Source: Tyzzerella sp. (GTDB taxonomy: Bacteria > Bacillota > Clostridia > Lachnospirales > Anaerotignaceae). Taken from it: DNA of 64,000 bases. This document shows positions 52,090-61,420 of this stretch, one piece after another (the first letter of the stretch is position 1; each line of letters starts with the position of its first letter). The notes beneath the pieces were generated by a model. That model had not been told where the DNA came from, did not search any database, and worked only from the letters and a program-made list of their open reading frames with translations. The position numbers and the translations under genes were made by a program. The stretch is from positions 11,313-75,312 of the forward strand of contig DXZA01000002.1 in assembly GCA_019415525.1 (NCBI GenBank). Reading direction: 5' to 3'.

Positions 52090-53370
52090 TTAAAGTTCTT
52101 CTATATAATGATAAAAGTTTGGAAAAGATATGTCAACACATTCTGAATTATTGATTACTGTTTTTCCTTCTGCTTTTAAAGCAGCTATGGCAATACTCAT
52201 AGCTATTCTGTGGTCATTATGGCTTTCTGTTTCAGCTCCTATTAATTTGTTAACACCATTTATAATCATACCATCTTCTGTTTCTTCTATATCTGCACCA
52301 AGTTTTGTAAGTTCATCTTTTACAGTTTTTATTCTGTTAGATTCTTTTACTTTAAGTTCTTCTGCATTTCTTACAATAGTTTTTCCTTCTGCAAATGTAG
52401 CAGCAACAGCAATAACAGGTATTTCATCAATAAGTTTTGGTATTAAATCGCCTTCTATAATTGTGCCTTTAAGTTTTGAAGATTTTATTTCTATATCAGC
52501 AACAAGTTCACCACAAACAGTTCTTTCATTTATTATTTTTAAATCTGCTCCCATATTTTGAAGAACTGTAATTATACCTGTTCTTGTAGGGTTTATACCT
52601 ATATTTTCAAGTATTATATGAGAATTTTCACATATTGCACCAGCTACCATAAAAAATGCAGCAGATGAAATATCTCCAGGTACATGTATTGTTTTTCCAT
52701 AAAGTTCTTTTACAGGATTACATATTATTTCTGTACCATTATGTTTAATATCAGCACCAAGATAATTAAGCATTATTTCTGTATGGTCACGAGTTGCTTC
52801 AGGTTCTTCAATAATTGTTGTACCATCAGCATAAAGACCAGCAAGTATTATTGCACTTTTTACTTGTGCACTAGCAACAGGAAGAGTATATTTTATACCC
52901 TTAAGAGGTTTTCCTTCTATTCCGAAAGGTGCAAATAATTTTCCGTCTTTTTCGCCTTCGAATGATGCTCCCATTTCTTTTAATGGAATAGAAACTCTGT
53001 TCATTGGTCTTTTTTGTATAGAACTGTCACCTGTAATTTTTGAATTAAATTTCTGTGCACTAAGTAATCCTGTTATAAGTCGCATTGTTGTTCCGCTGTT
53101 TCCAACATCAAGTATATCAGTTGGAGCTGTAAGACCATTAAGTCCTTTACCATGAATTACTACTTTTTCATCAGATACATCTATTTGTATTCCCATTTTT
53201 CTAAAACAATCTATTGTTGAAAGGCAATCTGCTCCCATAAGAAAACTATATACTTCAGTAGTTCCGGAAGCTATTGAACCAAGCATAACAGAACGATGAG
53301 ATATAGATTTATCACCAGGAACTTTGAACTTACCTTTTAAACTATTTTTGGGACATATTTCTTTTTTCAT
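52090..53370 (-). CDS. aroA: 3-phosphoshikimate 1-carboxyvinyltransferase (EPSP synthase)
   Basis: 426 aa, standard length. GDKSISHRSVMLGS at the start, GNSGTTMRLITG, RPMNRVSIPL, and NDHRIAMSIAIAAL are the family signatures. It joins shikimate-3-phosphate with PEP. Third gene of aroF-tyrA-aroA, 28 bases after tyrA. Confidence 0.97.
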   Translation of the reverse strand: MKKEICPKNSLKGKFKVPGDKSISHRSVMLGSIASGTTEVYSFLMGADCLSTIDCFRKMGIQIDVSDEKVVIHGKGLNGLTAPTDILDVGNSGTTMRLITGLLSAQKFNSKITGDSSIQKRPMNRVSIPLKEMGASFEGEKDGKLFAPFGIEGKPLKGIKYTLPVASAQVKSAIILAGLYADGTTIIEEPEATRDHTEIMLNYLGADIKHNGTEIICNPVKELYGKTIHVPGDISSAAFFMVAGAICENSHIILENIGINPTRTGIITVLQNMGADLKIINERTVCGELVADIEIKSSKLKGTIIEGDLIPKLIDEIPVIAVAATFAEGKTIVRNAEELKVKESNRIKTVKDELTKLGADIEETEDGMIINGVNKLIGAETESHNDHRIAMSIAIAALKAEGKTVINNSECVDISFPNFYHYIEEL

Positions 53371-53398
53371 TATAAAATCAGTCCTTTATCTATTTTAA

Positions 53399-54493
53399 TT
53401 ATTTTTCGTTTACCTCATAGTTCATGCTACGAAGAAGAGATATACTTTTTTGACGTTGTTCTTCTGTATCGAATGCAAAGTATAAAACCCCTTCTTCTCT
53501 TTCACGACTATTAAGAATACCCATATTTTTAATATTTATATTATTACTTGAAAGAAGAACTGCTATAATAGCAATACTTCCTGGTTTATCAACTACATCA
53601 ACAGCTATTTCATAACGTTTTACATAATCTTTAGGTGTAGTTGTTGCAAATGAATCTCTGTAAACTTTTGCATCTTCAAAGTATTTATGTATTGATTTTT
53701 TATCAGCATTTTGTATTAATTCTTTAGCATTTTTAATTACATTTTCAAATGATGTAAGTATATCAACTATATTATCTTTATTCTCTATACATATACTTTC
53801 CCACATATCAGGACTTGAAGAAGCAATTCTTGTTGTATCTCTAAAACCACCGGCAGCTAAAAGATGCATATATCCTTTTTCACTATCAAGGTTTTTTACT
53901 GTATTTACAAGACCAGCAGCAAGAACATGAGGCACATGACTTATTGAAGCTGTAATATAATCATGCTCATCAGGCGATACTATAATAGGTATAGCACCTA
54001 TTTTTTCAATCATATTTTTAAGTAATAATATTTTTTCTTTAGAAACATTATCAGAAGGTGTCATTATATAGTAAGCATTTTCAAAAAGATGTTCTTTAGA
54101 AGCATTATATCTAAATCTTTCTGAGCCTGTCATAGGGTGACCACCTATATATGTTATACTGTCTGATAATATTTTCATATTTTCATATATATTAAGCTTT
54201 GTACTTCCTACATCTGTTACAATACAGTCTTTTGTAATGTATTTTGTAAGTTTTTGTGCATATTCAAATATTTTACTTACAGGAGTACATATTATTACAA
54301 TATCACAGTTTTCAAATATATCTGTAATATCAGTTGCATAAGCATCAATTACACCTTCTGAATATGCAGTTTCAAGCACATCTTTATTTCTGTTACATGC
54401 TACAATTTCAGAAACTTCACAGCGGTTTCTAAGTGCTTTTGCAAGAGAGCCGCCGATAAGTCCCAAACCTATAATACCAGCTTTTTTAAACAT
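53399..54493 (-). CDS. tyrA: Prephenate dehydrogenase with C-terminal ACT domain
   Basis: 364 aa. NAD-binding GLGLIGGSLAKAL near the start, TDVGSTK, GGHPMTGSE, and an ACT domain at about 290-364 (IAVDVVDKPGSIAIIAVLLS) that would bind tyrosine as feedback inhibitor. It makes 4-hydroxyphenylpyruvate. Two bases after aroF. Confidence 0.95.
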   Translation of the reverse strand: MFKKAGIIGLGLIGGSLAKALRNRCEVSEIVACNRNKDVLETAYSEGVIDAYATDITDIFENCDIVIICTPVSKIFEYAQKLTKYITKDCIVTDVGSTKLNIYENMKILSDSITYIGGHPMTGSERFRYNASKEHLFENAYYIMTPSDNVSKEKILLLKNMIEKIGAIPIIVSPDEHDYITASISHVPHVLAAGLVNTVKNLDSEKGYMHLLAAGGFRDTTRIASSSPDMWESICIENKDNIVDILTSFENVIKNAKELIQNADKKSIHKYFEDAKVYRDSFATTTPKDYVKRYEIAVDVVDKPGSIAIIAVLLSSNNINIKNMGILNSREREEGVLYFAFDTEEQRQKSISLLRSMNYEVNEK

Positions 54494-54495
54494 TT

Positions 54496-55512
54496 TTATT
54501 CAAACTTCCTTCCTGCAAGAGTTATAAATGGACGGAGTTCATCACATACAGTTTTGAAGTCTGCTAGATTTAAAGACTGTGGACCATCAGAAAGAGCACA
54601 TTCAGGATTTGGGTGAACTTCTACCATAAGTCCGTCAGCTCCAACAGCAGCTGCTGCTTTACATAAAGGAGCAACATAATCTCTTACACCAGTTGCATGA
54701 CTTGGGTCAACTATTATAGGAAGATGTGATTTTGCTCTTAAAACAGGTACAGCACTTATATCAAGAGTATTTCTTGTGCTTGTTTCATAAGTTCTTATAC
54801 CTCTTTCACAAAGTATTACATTTGGATTTCCTTCGCTCATTACGTATTCAGCAGCGTTAAGCCATTCATCAATAGTTGCTGAAAGACCTCTTTTTAAGAG
54901 AACAGGAAGACCAGATTTTCCAGCTGCTTTTAAAAGTTCAAAGTTTTGCATATTTCTTGCACCAATCTGAAGAATATCAACATATTCTTTTGCTGCATCA
55001 ATAGCTTTAAGACTTGTAACTTCACTAATTACAGGCATACCTGTAATATCTCTTACTTCTGCCATGTATTTAAGACCATTTTCTTCAAGACCTTGGAAAG
55101 AGTATGGAGAAGTACGTGGTTTATAAGCACCACCTCTTAAAATTTGAGCACCGCCTGCTTTTGCAGCAAGAGCACTTTCAAGAAGCTGTTCTTTGCTTTC
55201 AACAGCACAAGGTCCAGCCATAATAACAAAGTTATCTCCACCTATTTTTACACCTCTTACATCTACAACAGTAGGTTCTGGATGGAATTTTTTATTTGAA
55301 AGTTTGTAAGATTCACTTACAGTAATAACTCTTTCAACACCAGTCATAATCTGTGGATTTTTTTGTATAAATTTTTCTTTATCTCCAACTATACCAATAA
55401 GAGTTACTTCTTGTCCTTTTGAAAGATGTGCTTCAAGTCCAAGACTATGAATTGTTTTTACTATATTATCTATATTTTCCTGTGTGGAATTAGGTTTCAT
55501 AACTACTATCAT
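54496..55512 (-). CDS. aroF: 3-deoxy-7-phosphoheptulonate synthase (type I-beta)
   Basis: 338 aa. The N-terminal ferredoxin-like regulatory domain (about 1-70) is the kind used for feedback control in Thermotoga and Clostridia. The TIM barrel has GPCAVESKEQL, RGGAYKPRTSPYSFQG, DPSHATG and EVHPNPE. It begins the aromatic pathway. First gene of the operon. Confidence 0.96.
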   Translation of the reverse strand: MIVVMKPNSTQENIDNIVKTIHSLGLEAHLSKGQEVTLIGIVGDKEKFIQKNPQIMTGVERVITVSESYKLSNKKFHPEPTVVDVRGVKIGGDNFVIMAGPCAVESKEQLLESALAAKAGGAQILRGGAYKPRTSPYSFQGLEENGLKYMAEVRDITGMPVISEVTSLKAIDAAKEYVDILQIGARNMQNFELLKAAGKSGLPVLLKRGLSATIDEWLNAAEYVMSEGNPNVILCERGIRTYETSTRNTLDISAVPVLRAKSHLPIIVDPSHATGVRDYVAPLCKAAAAVGADGLMVEVHPNPECALSDGPQSLNLADFKTVCDELRPFITLAGRKFE

Positions 55513-55571
55513 TAATAAAATCCCCCTTTAATTGTGCTTTTTTTGTGTGTACATTTGTAAATATAGGACTT

Positions 55572-55600
55572 ATTTTACCTCTTTGAAAGAATAGTGTCAA
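55572..55600 (-). promoter_or_regulatory. Promoter of the aroF-tyrA-aroA operon
   Basis: Minus strand TTGACA (55595-55600), spacer 17, TAAAAT (55572-55577). The leader of about 60 bases has no T-box or attenuator-like structure that I can see. Confidence 0.75.
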
Positions 55601-55630
55601 TACACTAACACACTTTAAAGCGATAAAATA

Positions 55631-55668
55631 AAAAAGTAATATTAATTATAACATTAATATTACTTTTT
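55631..55668 (-). terminator. Terminator of the LytTR gene
   Basis: AAAAAGTAATATTAAT (55631-55646) pairs perfectly with ATTAATATTACTTTTT (55653-55668). It also insulates the aro promoter. Confidence 0.88.
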
Positions 55669-55686
55669 TTACAACAATTAATTAAT

Positions 55687-56226
55687 TTATTTATCATTAA
55701 AAATATTTAAAAATATATTTCTATAAGTTCTGCTTATATATGAAATTTTATTTGAATTGTTAAATCTTATAATCCAAGGGTCAGAAGATTTATCGATAGT
55801 ATATATTTCTTCTGTATTTACAATATATGAACGGTGACATCTTATAAGATGAGAGTTTTTTATTTTTTCCATAATACTACTTATAGAGTCATATATAGTA
55901 ATAGATGAACTGTCTGTTTTATGTATTATACATTTGTGTTTATCAGACTCTATAAAAAGTATATCTTTAAAATTTATACTTATTATTTTTCCAGATTTTT
56001 TAATTATAAGTTTATTGTGTTCCATATTATTTGGAAACATAAATGGGTCTGCTATAAGAAGCATATTTATTGTTGTATTACTAAAAATTTTTTCAGCATC
56101 TTCTTTATTTTGAGCATGTATAACATTAACTTTTTTTGCTTTTGGCTTTACCATTGAAAACATATTTTCATAATTTATATCATTATTACCTTTTATAATT
56201 AATACATTAAAAATTTTAACCACCAC
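55687..56226 (-). CDS. LytTR DNA-binding protein with a degenerate receiver-like N-terminus
   Basis: Up to 179 aa. Residues 1-75 look like a shortened response-regulator fold (NVLIIKGNND, INMLLIADPF), but the acidic pocket and phosphorylated Asp region are not clear. About 80-178 is a LytTR domain (SGKIISINFKDILFIESDKH, LIRCHRSYIVNTEEIY). The start is uncertain: only GTG codons at 56226 and 56223 fit in frame and they overlap the AGGTGG ribosome-like site. It lies divergently next to the spoIIIA operon. Confidence 0.8.
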   Translation of the reverse strand: MVVKIFNVLIIKGNNDINYENMFSMVKPKAKKVNVIHAQNKEDAEKIFSNTTINMLLIADPFMFPNNMEHNKLIIKKSGKIISINFKDILFIESDKHKCIIHKTDSSSITIYDSISSIMEKIKNSHLIRCHRSYIVNTEEIYTIDKSSDPWIIRFNNSNKISYISRTYRNIFLNIFNDK

Positions 56227-56312
56227 CTACTAAAATATACTTTTGTCGTATCGTGAAGTTATTTACTATATTATATCACAATAAAAGTAAAAATCCATAT
56301 TTTTTGTAATAA

Positions 56313-56341
56313 AAATATTCATAAATTACAAAGCATTCAAA
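56313..56341 (+). promoter_or_regulatory. Possible sigma-E-type sporulation promoter of spoIIIA
   Basis: AAATATT (56313-56319), 14-bp spacer, CATTCAAA (56334-56341), compared with the known sigma-E pattern KMATATT then CATACANT. The gene start at 56372 follows with AAAAGGAG. spoIIIA is under sigma E in Bacillus, which supports it. Confidence 0.45.
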
Positions 56342-56371
56342 TATATTTTTTATAAAAGGAGTGATGAGAAA

Positions 56372-57316
56372 ATGCTAAGGGACGAGCTTTTATGTTCTTT
56401 TGGAGGAATAATAAAAAAAGCAGCAGAGGTATTTGATGAAAGTGATTATAAAAATATATATGAAATAAGAATAAGAAATAAAAATCCAATTATATTTATA
56501 ACTTCTAATGGCGAAATGTATGTAAACAGTAATTTTAATAAAACTACAAATATAAATAATAGTTTGATTGCAGATAGAGAAAGTATAAATAAAACAATAG
56601 AACTTATAAGTAGATATTCAATATATGCTTTTGAGGAAGAGTTAAAAAAAGGTTTTATAACAATAAAAGGTGGACATAGAGCAGGTATTACAGGACGAGC
56701 TGTAATTGAGCAAGGAAATATAAAAACTATAAAGGGAATTAATAGTATAAATATAAGAATTTCAAGAGAAGTAAAAGGTTGCAGTAAAAATATAATGCCA
56801 TATATTGTATCGAACAAAAAAATAAATAATACAATTATAATTTCTCCTCCTAATTATGGTAAAACAACTGTTTTAAGAGATATTGCAAGAAATATAAGTA
56901 ACGGTATTTATGGTGCAAAGGAAGGCTTTAATGTATGTGTAGTTGATGAAAGAAATGAAATAGGGGGAGGTTTTATGGGTGAATATAGAAATGATGTAGG
57001 TATACGTACAGATATATTGGATAGCTGTCCAAAAGCATATGGTATGGAAATGGCATTAAGAAGTATGTCTCCAGATGTTATCATTGCCGATGAAATAGGT
57101 AGAGAAGATGATGTTAAAGCATTAATGGAGGTTTTTAACTCAGGAGTTTCAGTTATTTGTACAATACATGGCAATAGTATTGATGATATAAAAAATAAAG
57201 TTGTAATAAAAAAGCTTATAGATTATGAGTGGTTTGATAGATATATAATACTTGGAAAAAGGGGAGAAAGCTTTTTGGTATATGATAAAAATAAGAAACT
57301 TATATATAAGGAGTGA
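56372..57316 (+). CDS. spoIIIAA: Stage III sporulation ATPase SpoIIIAA
   Basis: 314 aa secretion-ATPase-like protein. Walker A SPPNYGKTT (about residue 155), VVDERNEIGG and MSPDVIIADEIGREDD (Walker B), then CTIHGNS. It powers the mother-cell to forespore channel (feeding tube). The Walker A has Asn-Tyr before GKT, as variable in this family. First gene of the operon. Confidence 0.95.
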   Translation: MLRDELLCSFGGIIKKAAEVFDESDYKNIYEIRIRNKNPIIFITSNGEMYVNSNFNKTTNINNSLIADRESINKTIELISRYSIYAFEEELKKGFITIKGGHRAGITGRAVIEQGNIKTIKGINSINIRISREVKGCSKNIMPYIVSNKKINNTIIISPPNYGKTTVLRDIARNISNGIYGAKEGFNVCVVDERNEIGGGFMGEYRNDVGIRTDILDSCPKAYGMEMALRSMSPDVIIADEIGREDDVKALMEVFNSGVSVICTIHGNSIDDIKNKVVIKKLIDYEWFDRYIILGKRGESFLVYDKNKKLIYKE

Positions 57317-57320
57317 AAAC

Positions 57321-57842
57321 ATGTTTTTTAAAATTATAGGTAGTATTTTTATTGTATTTTCAACAACAATGTTTTCTTTATATATTGAATGGCAAGATAG
57401 AATATATATAAAAGACCTTGAAGAAATGAAAAAAGGTTTTAATATTTTCTCTAATAGTATGAGATATACTCATTTACCTCTTGAGGAAATAATGATTGAA
57501 ATTTCTCAAAAGATTTCTGGCGTTTCATCAAATATATTTAAGAAAACAGGAAAATATCTTTCTGAAAGAAAATTTGAAAGTGCAAAAGAGGCTTGGGAGT
57601 GTTCAATTAATGAATTTTTTTTAAAATCAAAGTTTTCAAAAGAAGATATTGATACATTTATGTATTTTGGTAAAACCATAGGATATCTTGATTTTGAAAG
57701 CCAGTCTGATAATGGAAAATATATTGTTGAATATATAGATTTAGAATTAGAAAATCTTAGAAAAAAACTTGAAAAAGGACAGAAAATGTATAGAAGTCTT
57801 GGGGTTCTTTTTGGACTTGTTATAGTAATAATACTGTTTTGA
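57321..57842 (+). CDS. spoIIIAB: Stage III sporulation protein AB
   Basis: 173 aa from the ATG at 57321, with AAGGAGTG before it; the frame extends further up into spoIIIAA but without a suitable start. N-terminal span (about 2-20), a helical cytoplasmic or intermembrane body (LPLEEIMIEISQKI), and C-terminal span (about 150-172). It resembles GspF-like membrane proteins. Confidence 0.92.
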   Translation: MFFKIIGSIFIVFSTTMFSLYIEWQDRIYIKDLEEMKKGFNIFSNSMRYTHLPLEEIMIEISQKISGVSSNIFKKTGKYLSERKFESAKEAWECSINEFFLKSKFSKEDIDTFMYFGKTIGYLDFESQSDNGKYIVEYIDLELENLRKKLEKGQKMYRSLGVLFGLVIVIILF

Positions 57843-57856
57843 GAGAGGTGTAATTT

Positions 57857-58051
57857 ATGGATATAAGTATTGTTTTTAGAATTGCTGCTGTTGGTATACT
57901 TGTTGCTGTATTAAATCAGGTTCTTATACGAGCAGGAAGAGAGGAACAAGCAATGATGACAACATTGGCAGGTTTGGTTGTTGTTCTTTTTTGGGTAATA
58001 CATTATATAAGTAATCTTTTTGATACTGTACAAACTTTATTTCAACTTTAG
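57857..58051 (+). CDS. spoIIIAC: Stage III sporulation protein AC
   Basis: 64 aa, two membrane spans (about 5-22 and 35-55), with GREEQAMMTTLAGLVVVLFW, typical of SpoIIIAC. GAGAGGTG precedes. Confidence 0.95.
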   Translation: MDISIVFRIAAVGILVAVLNQVLIRAGREEQAMMTTLAGLVVVLFWVIHYISNLFDTVQTLFQL

Positions 58052-58063
58052 GTTGGTGGTTAT

Positions 58064-58450
58064 ATGGAATTTATAAAAATTGTTGCTATTGGAATTATGG
58101 GAACTTTTCTTGCCCTTTCATTGAAAAAAAATGCACCTGAATTTTCTGTTGCAGTAGTTATAATAACAGGAATACTTATTATTTTTACAATACTTGGAAA
58201 GCTTTCGGAAAGTATAAATGCACTTAAAGATATATATATAAAAACAGGTTTGGATTTTTCATATATGAAAATAGTTATGAAAGTTATGGCTATTGCTTAT
58301 ATATCAGAATTTGCTGTACAAATCTGTAAAGATGCACAATGTGGACTTATAGCTTCCAAAATAGAAATTGGTGGAAAAATTATAATATTAAGTTTATCCG
58401 TTCCAATAATAACAGAACTTCTTAATACTGTTACAACACTTTTAGCCTGA
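58064..58450 (+). CDS. spoIIIAD: Stage III sporulation protein AD
   Basis: 128 aa, several membrane spans (about 4-18, 28-45, 75-90, 103-125). The family segment AYISEFAVQICKDAQCGLIA is present. Twelve bases after spoIIIAC. Confidence 0.95.
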   Translation: MEFIKIVAIGIMGTFLALSLKKNAPEFSVAVVIITGILIIFTILGKLSESINALKDIYIKTGLDFSYMKIVMKVMAIAYISEFAVQICKDAQCGLIASKIEIGGKIIILSLSVPIITELLNTVTTLLA

Positions 58451-58466
58451 ATAAGGGAGGGTACAT

Positions 58467-59600
58467 ATGAAAAAATGGCTTGTTTTGATATGTGTTTTTT
58501 TATGTATGCTTATTAGCACTACAGTTTTTGCAAATAGCCAAAGTGATTTTACAGAAAATATAATTGAAGAAACTGTTGATATGAAAAGTCTTAATGAATA
58601 TACAGAAGAAATAACAGAAGGTATAGATAATAATATTAGTTTTGAAAACATACTGGAAAAAATAGAAAATAATGAATTTGATATTTCTATTATTATAAAT
58701 TTTGTTATAGAGAAGCTTTTTATTGAAATAAAAGATGTAATGATAATATTTGCTGGAATATTAAGTGTAATGGTTTTGAGTGGAATATTAAAAAGTGTTA
58801 CATCATCATTTAGTGAAAAATCTGTGGGAGAAATAGGTTTTTATGTTTGTTACATGATAGTTGTATTAGCAATTTGTAACGTGTTTTATACAGGCTCAAA
58901 AATAGCTTCTGAAACAATACAAAATATGTATGAGTTTCTGAAAATTACAATACCTATTTTTATAACTTTAGCAATATCAGGAGGTAATATAGGTGAAGGG
59001 GTTATTATAGCACCATTTATAGGAGGAATAGGTGCTTTTGTAATAGGATTTATATCATCTGTAATAGTTCCTATTACAGTTACAGTTTCTGCATTTGAAA
59101 TTATAAATTATATATCTGAAAGAGAGCTTTTAAAATCACTTACAGGATTTATGAAAAAGTGTATATCAATGCTTTTAAAGGGAATAGCAATATTATTTAC
59201 AGCTATACTTTCAATACAAAAACTTGCTGTTCCTGCCGTAAGCGGAGTAGCTTTAAAAACAACAAAAGCAGTTGCAAGTTCAATACCTATTGTTGGAGAT
59301 ATTATGGAAGGAACTGTGGAGTCGACAGTAGCACTTATTACTGCTGCAAAAGGTAGTATTTCAGCAGTTGTAATTATATTTTTAATATTAATGTGTTTTG
59401 TTCCTATATTGAAACTTTTTGCTGTTTTTATAATGTATAAACTTGTGGGAGCTTTTTCAGAACCATTTTGTGATAAACGTCTTATAGGTTGTATGAATTG
59501 TGCAGCTGATTTTACATATATACTTTTAGGTTCAATAGTTACAACAGGTATAATATTTGTTTTTTCAGTAATTGTTATGGTATCTTCTGGAATATTATGA
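58467..59600 (+). CDS. spoIIIAE: Stage III sporulation protein AE
   Basis: 377 aa. Signal-like N-terminus (1-22, ISTTVFANS), then an acidic stretch and at least seven membrane spans, with FMKKCISMLLKGIAILFTAI and SIPIVGDIMEGTVES typical of the family. Largest membrane part of the channel. AGGGAGGG is the ribosome site. Confidence 0.95.
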   Translation: MKKWLVLICVFLCMLISTTVFANSQSDFTENIIEETVDMKSLNEYTEEITEGIDNNISFENILEKIENNEFDISIIINFVIEKLFIEIKDVMIIFAGILSVMVLSGILKSVTSSFSEKSVGEIGFYVCYMIVVLAICNVFYTGSKIASETIQNMYEFLKITIPIFITLAISGGNIGEGVIIAPFIGGIGAFVIGFISSVIVPITVTVSAFEIINYISERELLKSLTGFMKKCISMLLKGIAILFTAILSIQKLAVPAVSGVALKTTKAVASSIPIVGDIMEGTVESTVALITAAKGSISAVVIIFLILMCFVPILKLFAVFIMYKLVGAFSEPFCDKRLIGCMNCAADFTYILLGSIVTTGIIFVFSVIVMVSSGIL

Positions 59601-59620
59601 AAATGTGGTGATTATTTAGA

Positions 59621-60061
59621 ATGTTAGAAGATGTTAAAGCATATATAAAAATTATAGCAATGTTTATGATATTTATTTCTTTTGCAGAAATACTTTTTCC
59701 GGACAGTAGCCTTAAAAAATTTATAAATGTATTTATGGGACTGTTACTTATGGCGGTAGTTCTTAATTCTGTAAGCAGTTTTTTACATTATGATAATAAT
59801 ATTATTATTAGTGAAAATAGCTTTTATGATGAGGATATGAAAGAGTTTGCTTTTTCAAAATATTCTGAAAAACTTAATGAGGAGGTTAATAATTATTTGT
59901 TTAATATATCAGATGGAAAAGCTTTTGCAGAAATTAAGACTGACGAGAATGATATAAAGGAAATAGATATTATATTTGAAGATGGATACTACAATGAGGA
60001 GGTTTTGGATTATATCTCTGAAAAATACAATACAGAAAATATAAAAGTAAAAAACAAATGA
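59621..60061 (+). CDS. spoIIIAF: Stage III sporulation protein AF
   Basis: 146 aa. Two spans (about 8-25 and 34-54) with FPDSSLKKFINVFMGLLLM, then a small ring-building domain. Usual place in the operon. Confidence 0.92.
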   Translation: MLEDVKAYIKIIAMFMIFISFAEILFPDSSLKKFINVFMGLLLMAVVLNSVSSFLHYDNNIIISENSFYDEDMKEFAFSKYSEKLNEEVNNYLFNISDGKAFAEIKTDENDIKEIDIIFEDGYYNEEVLDYISEKYNTENIKVKNK

Positions 60062-60073
60062 GTAGGTGAAAAT

Positions 60074-60634
60074 ATGAAATTTGATTTTTGGGGTAAATTT
60101 TTATCCAATAAAAAAATTAAAACAGATTTATTAGCTATATTTATTACAGGAGTGATTTTACTTTTAATAAGCGGTTCTTTTTTTGGCGGCAAAAATGAGA
60201 ATATAAAAAATGAACAAATTTCAGTTTCCAAGACAGATACAACAAATAATATTAATTCTGAAAGTGATATTGAAAAAAAGTTATCTGAGATTATATCTAA
60301 CATTGAAGGAGCAGGCGATACAAAAGTTATGGTCACATTAAAGGGGACAACAGAAAAGAATGTTGCTAAGGATACAAGACAAGAAAAAAGTATTGATAAT
60401 GATGAAAGTGCAGTATCAGAGAATACAGTCTTTGAAGAAACAACAGTATCAACGGAAAATTCTGACGGAGAAAAAATGCCATTTATTATTTCTGAGACAA
60501 TGCCAGAAGTACAAGGAGCATTAATAGTTTCAGAAGGAGCAGATAATGTTTATGTAAAAAGTGCAATTATAGAGGCAGCAGAAGCACTTTTGAATATTCC
60601 GTCAAATAAAATAGCTGTTTTTAAAATGAAATAG
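60074..60634 (+). CDS. spoIIIAG: Stage III sporulation protein AG
   Basis: 186 aa. One span (about 20-38), then a ring-building domain around IEKKLSEIISNIEGAGDTKVMVTL and EVQGALIVSEGADNVYVK. It forms the large ring in the intermembrane space. Confidence 0.94.
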   Translation: MKFDFWGKFLSNKKIKTDLLAIFITGVILLLISGSFFGGKNENIKNEQISVSKTDTTNNINSESDIEKKLSEIISNIEGAGDTKVMVTLKGTTEKNVAKDTRQEKSIDNDESAVSENTVFEETTVSTENSDGEKMPFIISETMPEVQGALIVSEGADNVYVKSAIIEAAEALLNIPSNKIAVFKMK

Positions 60635-60648
60635 GGAGGTAATACATA

Positions 60649-61305
60649 ATGTTTACATTAAAAAGAAATCAGGTAATAGTTACAACTCTTGCAATAATGG
60701 TTGCTGTGGCAGGATACTTAAATTTTTCTGAAACAAAAGAAGGAAGTGCTGAAAAAACTGCTATGAATATAACAGAAGAAGGCGATGCATACGCAATTTT
60801 AAATGATGACGGAAGTATACAGCCTCTTGCAGATAATGACCCAGCAGAAGAAGATGATAGTATAGAAATGACAATGGCAGAAGGTGAAGGAGCTATTACA
60901 GTATCATCTAATGAGGGTGCAGCTGTTTTTGTAAATTCAAATACTGATGCAAGCGATTATTTTGCAGAAGCAAAACTTGAAAGAGACCAGTCAAGAGCTG
61001 AACAAACAGACCTTCTTACAGAAATGATTAATAATGACAATATATCAGAAGATAAGAAAAATGAATGTACAGATTCTATGCTTGAAATACAAAGTAGAAT
61101 AGAGAAGGAAACAGCAGCAGAGGCTATGATTAAATCAAAAGGTTTTAGCGAGGCATATGTAAGAATAGATGATGAAACAGTTGATGTTGTTGTGCAAAAA
61201 GACTCTCTTTCAGAAGCAGAAACAGCTCAAATTATGGATATAGTAAAAAGAAAAACAGGTATGGCAGATGATAAAATACGAATAAGTACATTAAAAAGTG
61301 AATAA
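60649..61305 (+). CDS. spoIIIAH: Stage III sporulation protein AH
   Basis: 218 aa. One span (about 9-26), an acidic linker, and a YscJ/FliF-like ring domain (about 105-215, AMIKSKGFSEAYVRIDDETV). In Bacillus it pairs with SpoIIQ from the forespore. Last gene of the operon, with a terminator after it. Confidence 0.94.
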   Translation: MFTLKRNQVIVTTLAIMVAVAGYLNFSETKEGSAEKTAMNITEEGDAYAILNDDGSIQPLADNDPAEEDDSIEMTMAEGEGAITVSSNEGAAVFVNSNTDASDYFAEAKLERDQSRAEQTDLLTEMINNDNISEDKKNECTDSMLEIQSRIEKETAAEAMIKSKGFSEAYVRIDDETVDVVVQKDSLSEAETAQIMDIVKRKTGMADDKIRISTLKSE

Positions 61306-61311
61306 TTAATT

Positions 61312-61346
61312 AAAAAGTCTTCTATTATTATAGAAGGCTTTTTTGT
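61312..61346 (+). terminator. Terminator of the spoIIIA operon
   Basis: AAAAAGTCTTCTAT (61312-61325) pairs with ATAGAAGGCTTTTT (61330-61343, one G-U), then T. Confidence 0.85.
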
Positions 61347-61420
61347 TATCAATGAAAATTGACTATATTAAAAAATTTGATGTATAATCGTATTAAAAAT
61401 ATATTTGAAAAGGTGTAATT

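Noticed and set aside
55513..55630. T-box or attenuator before aroF
   Set aside because: No specifier stem, T-box core or competing hairpins; only a standard promoter and short leader.
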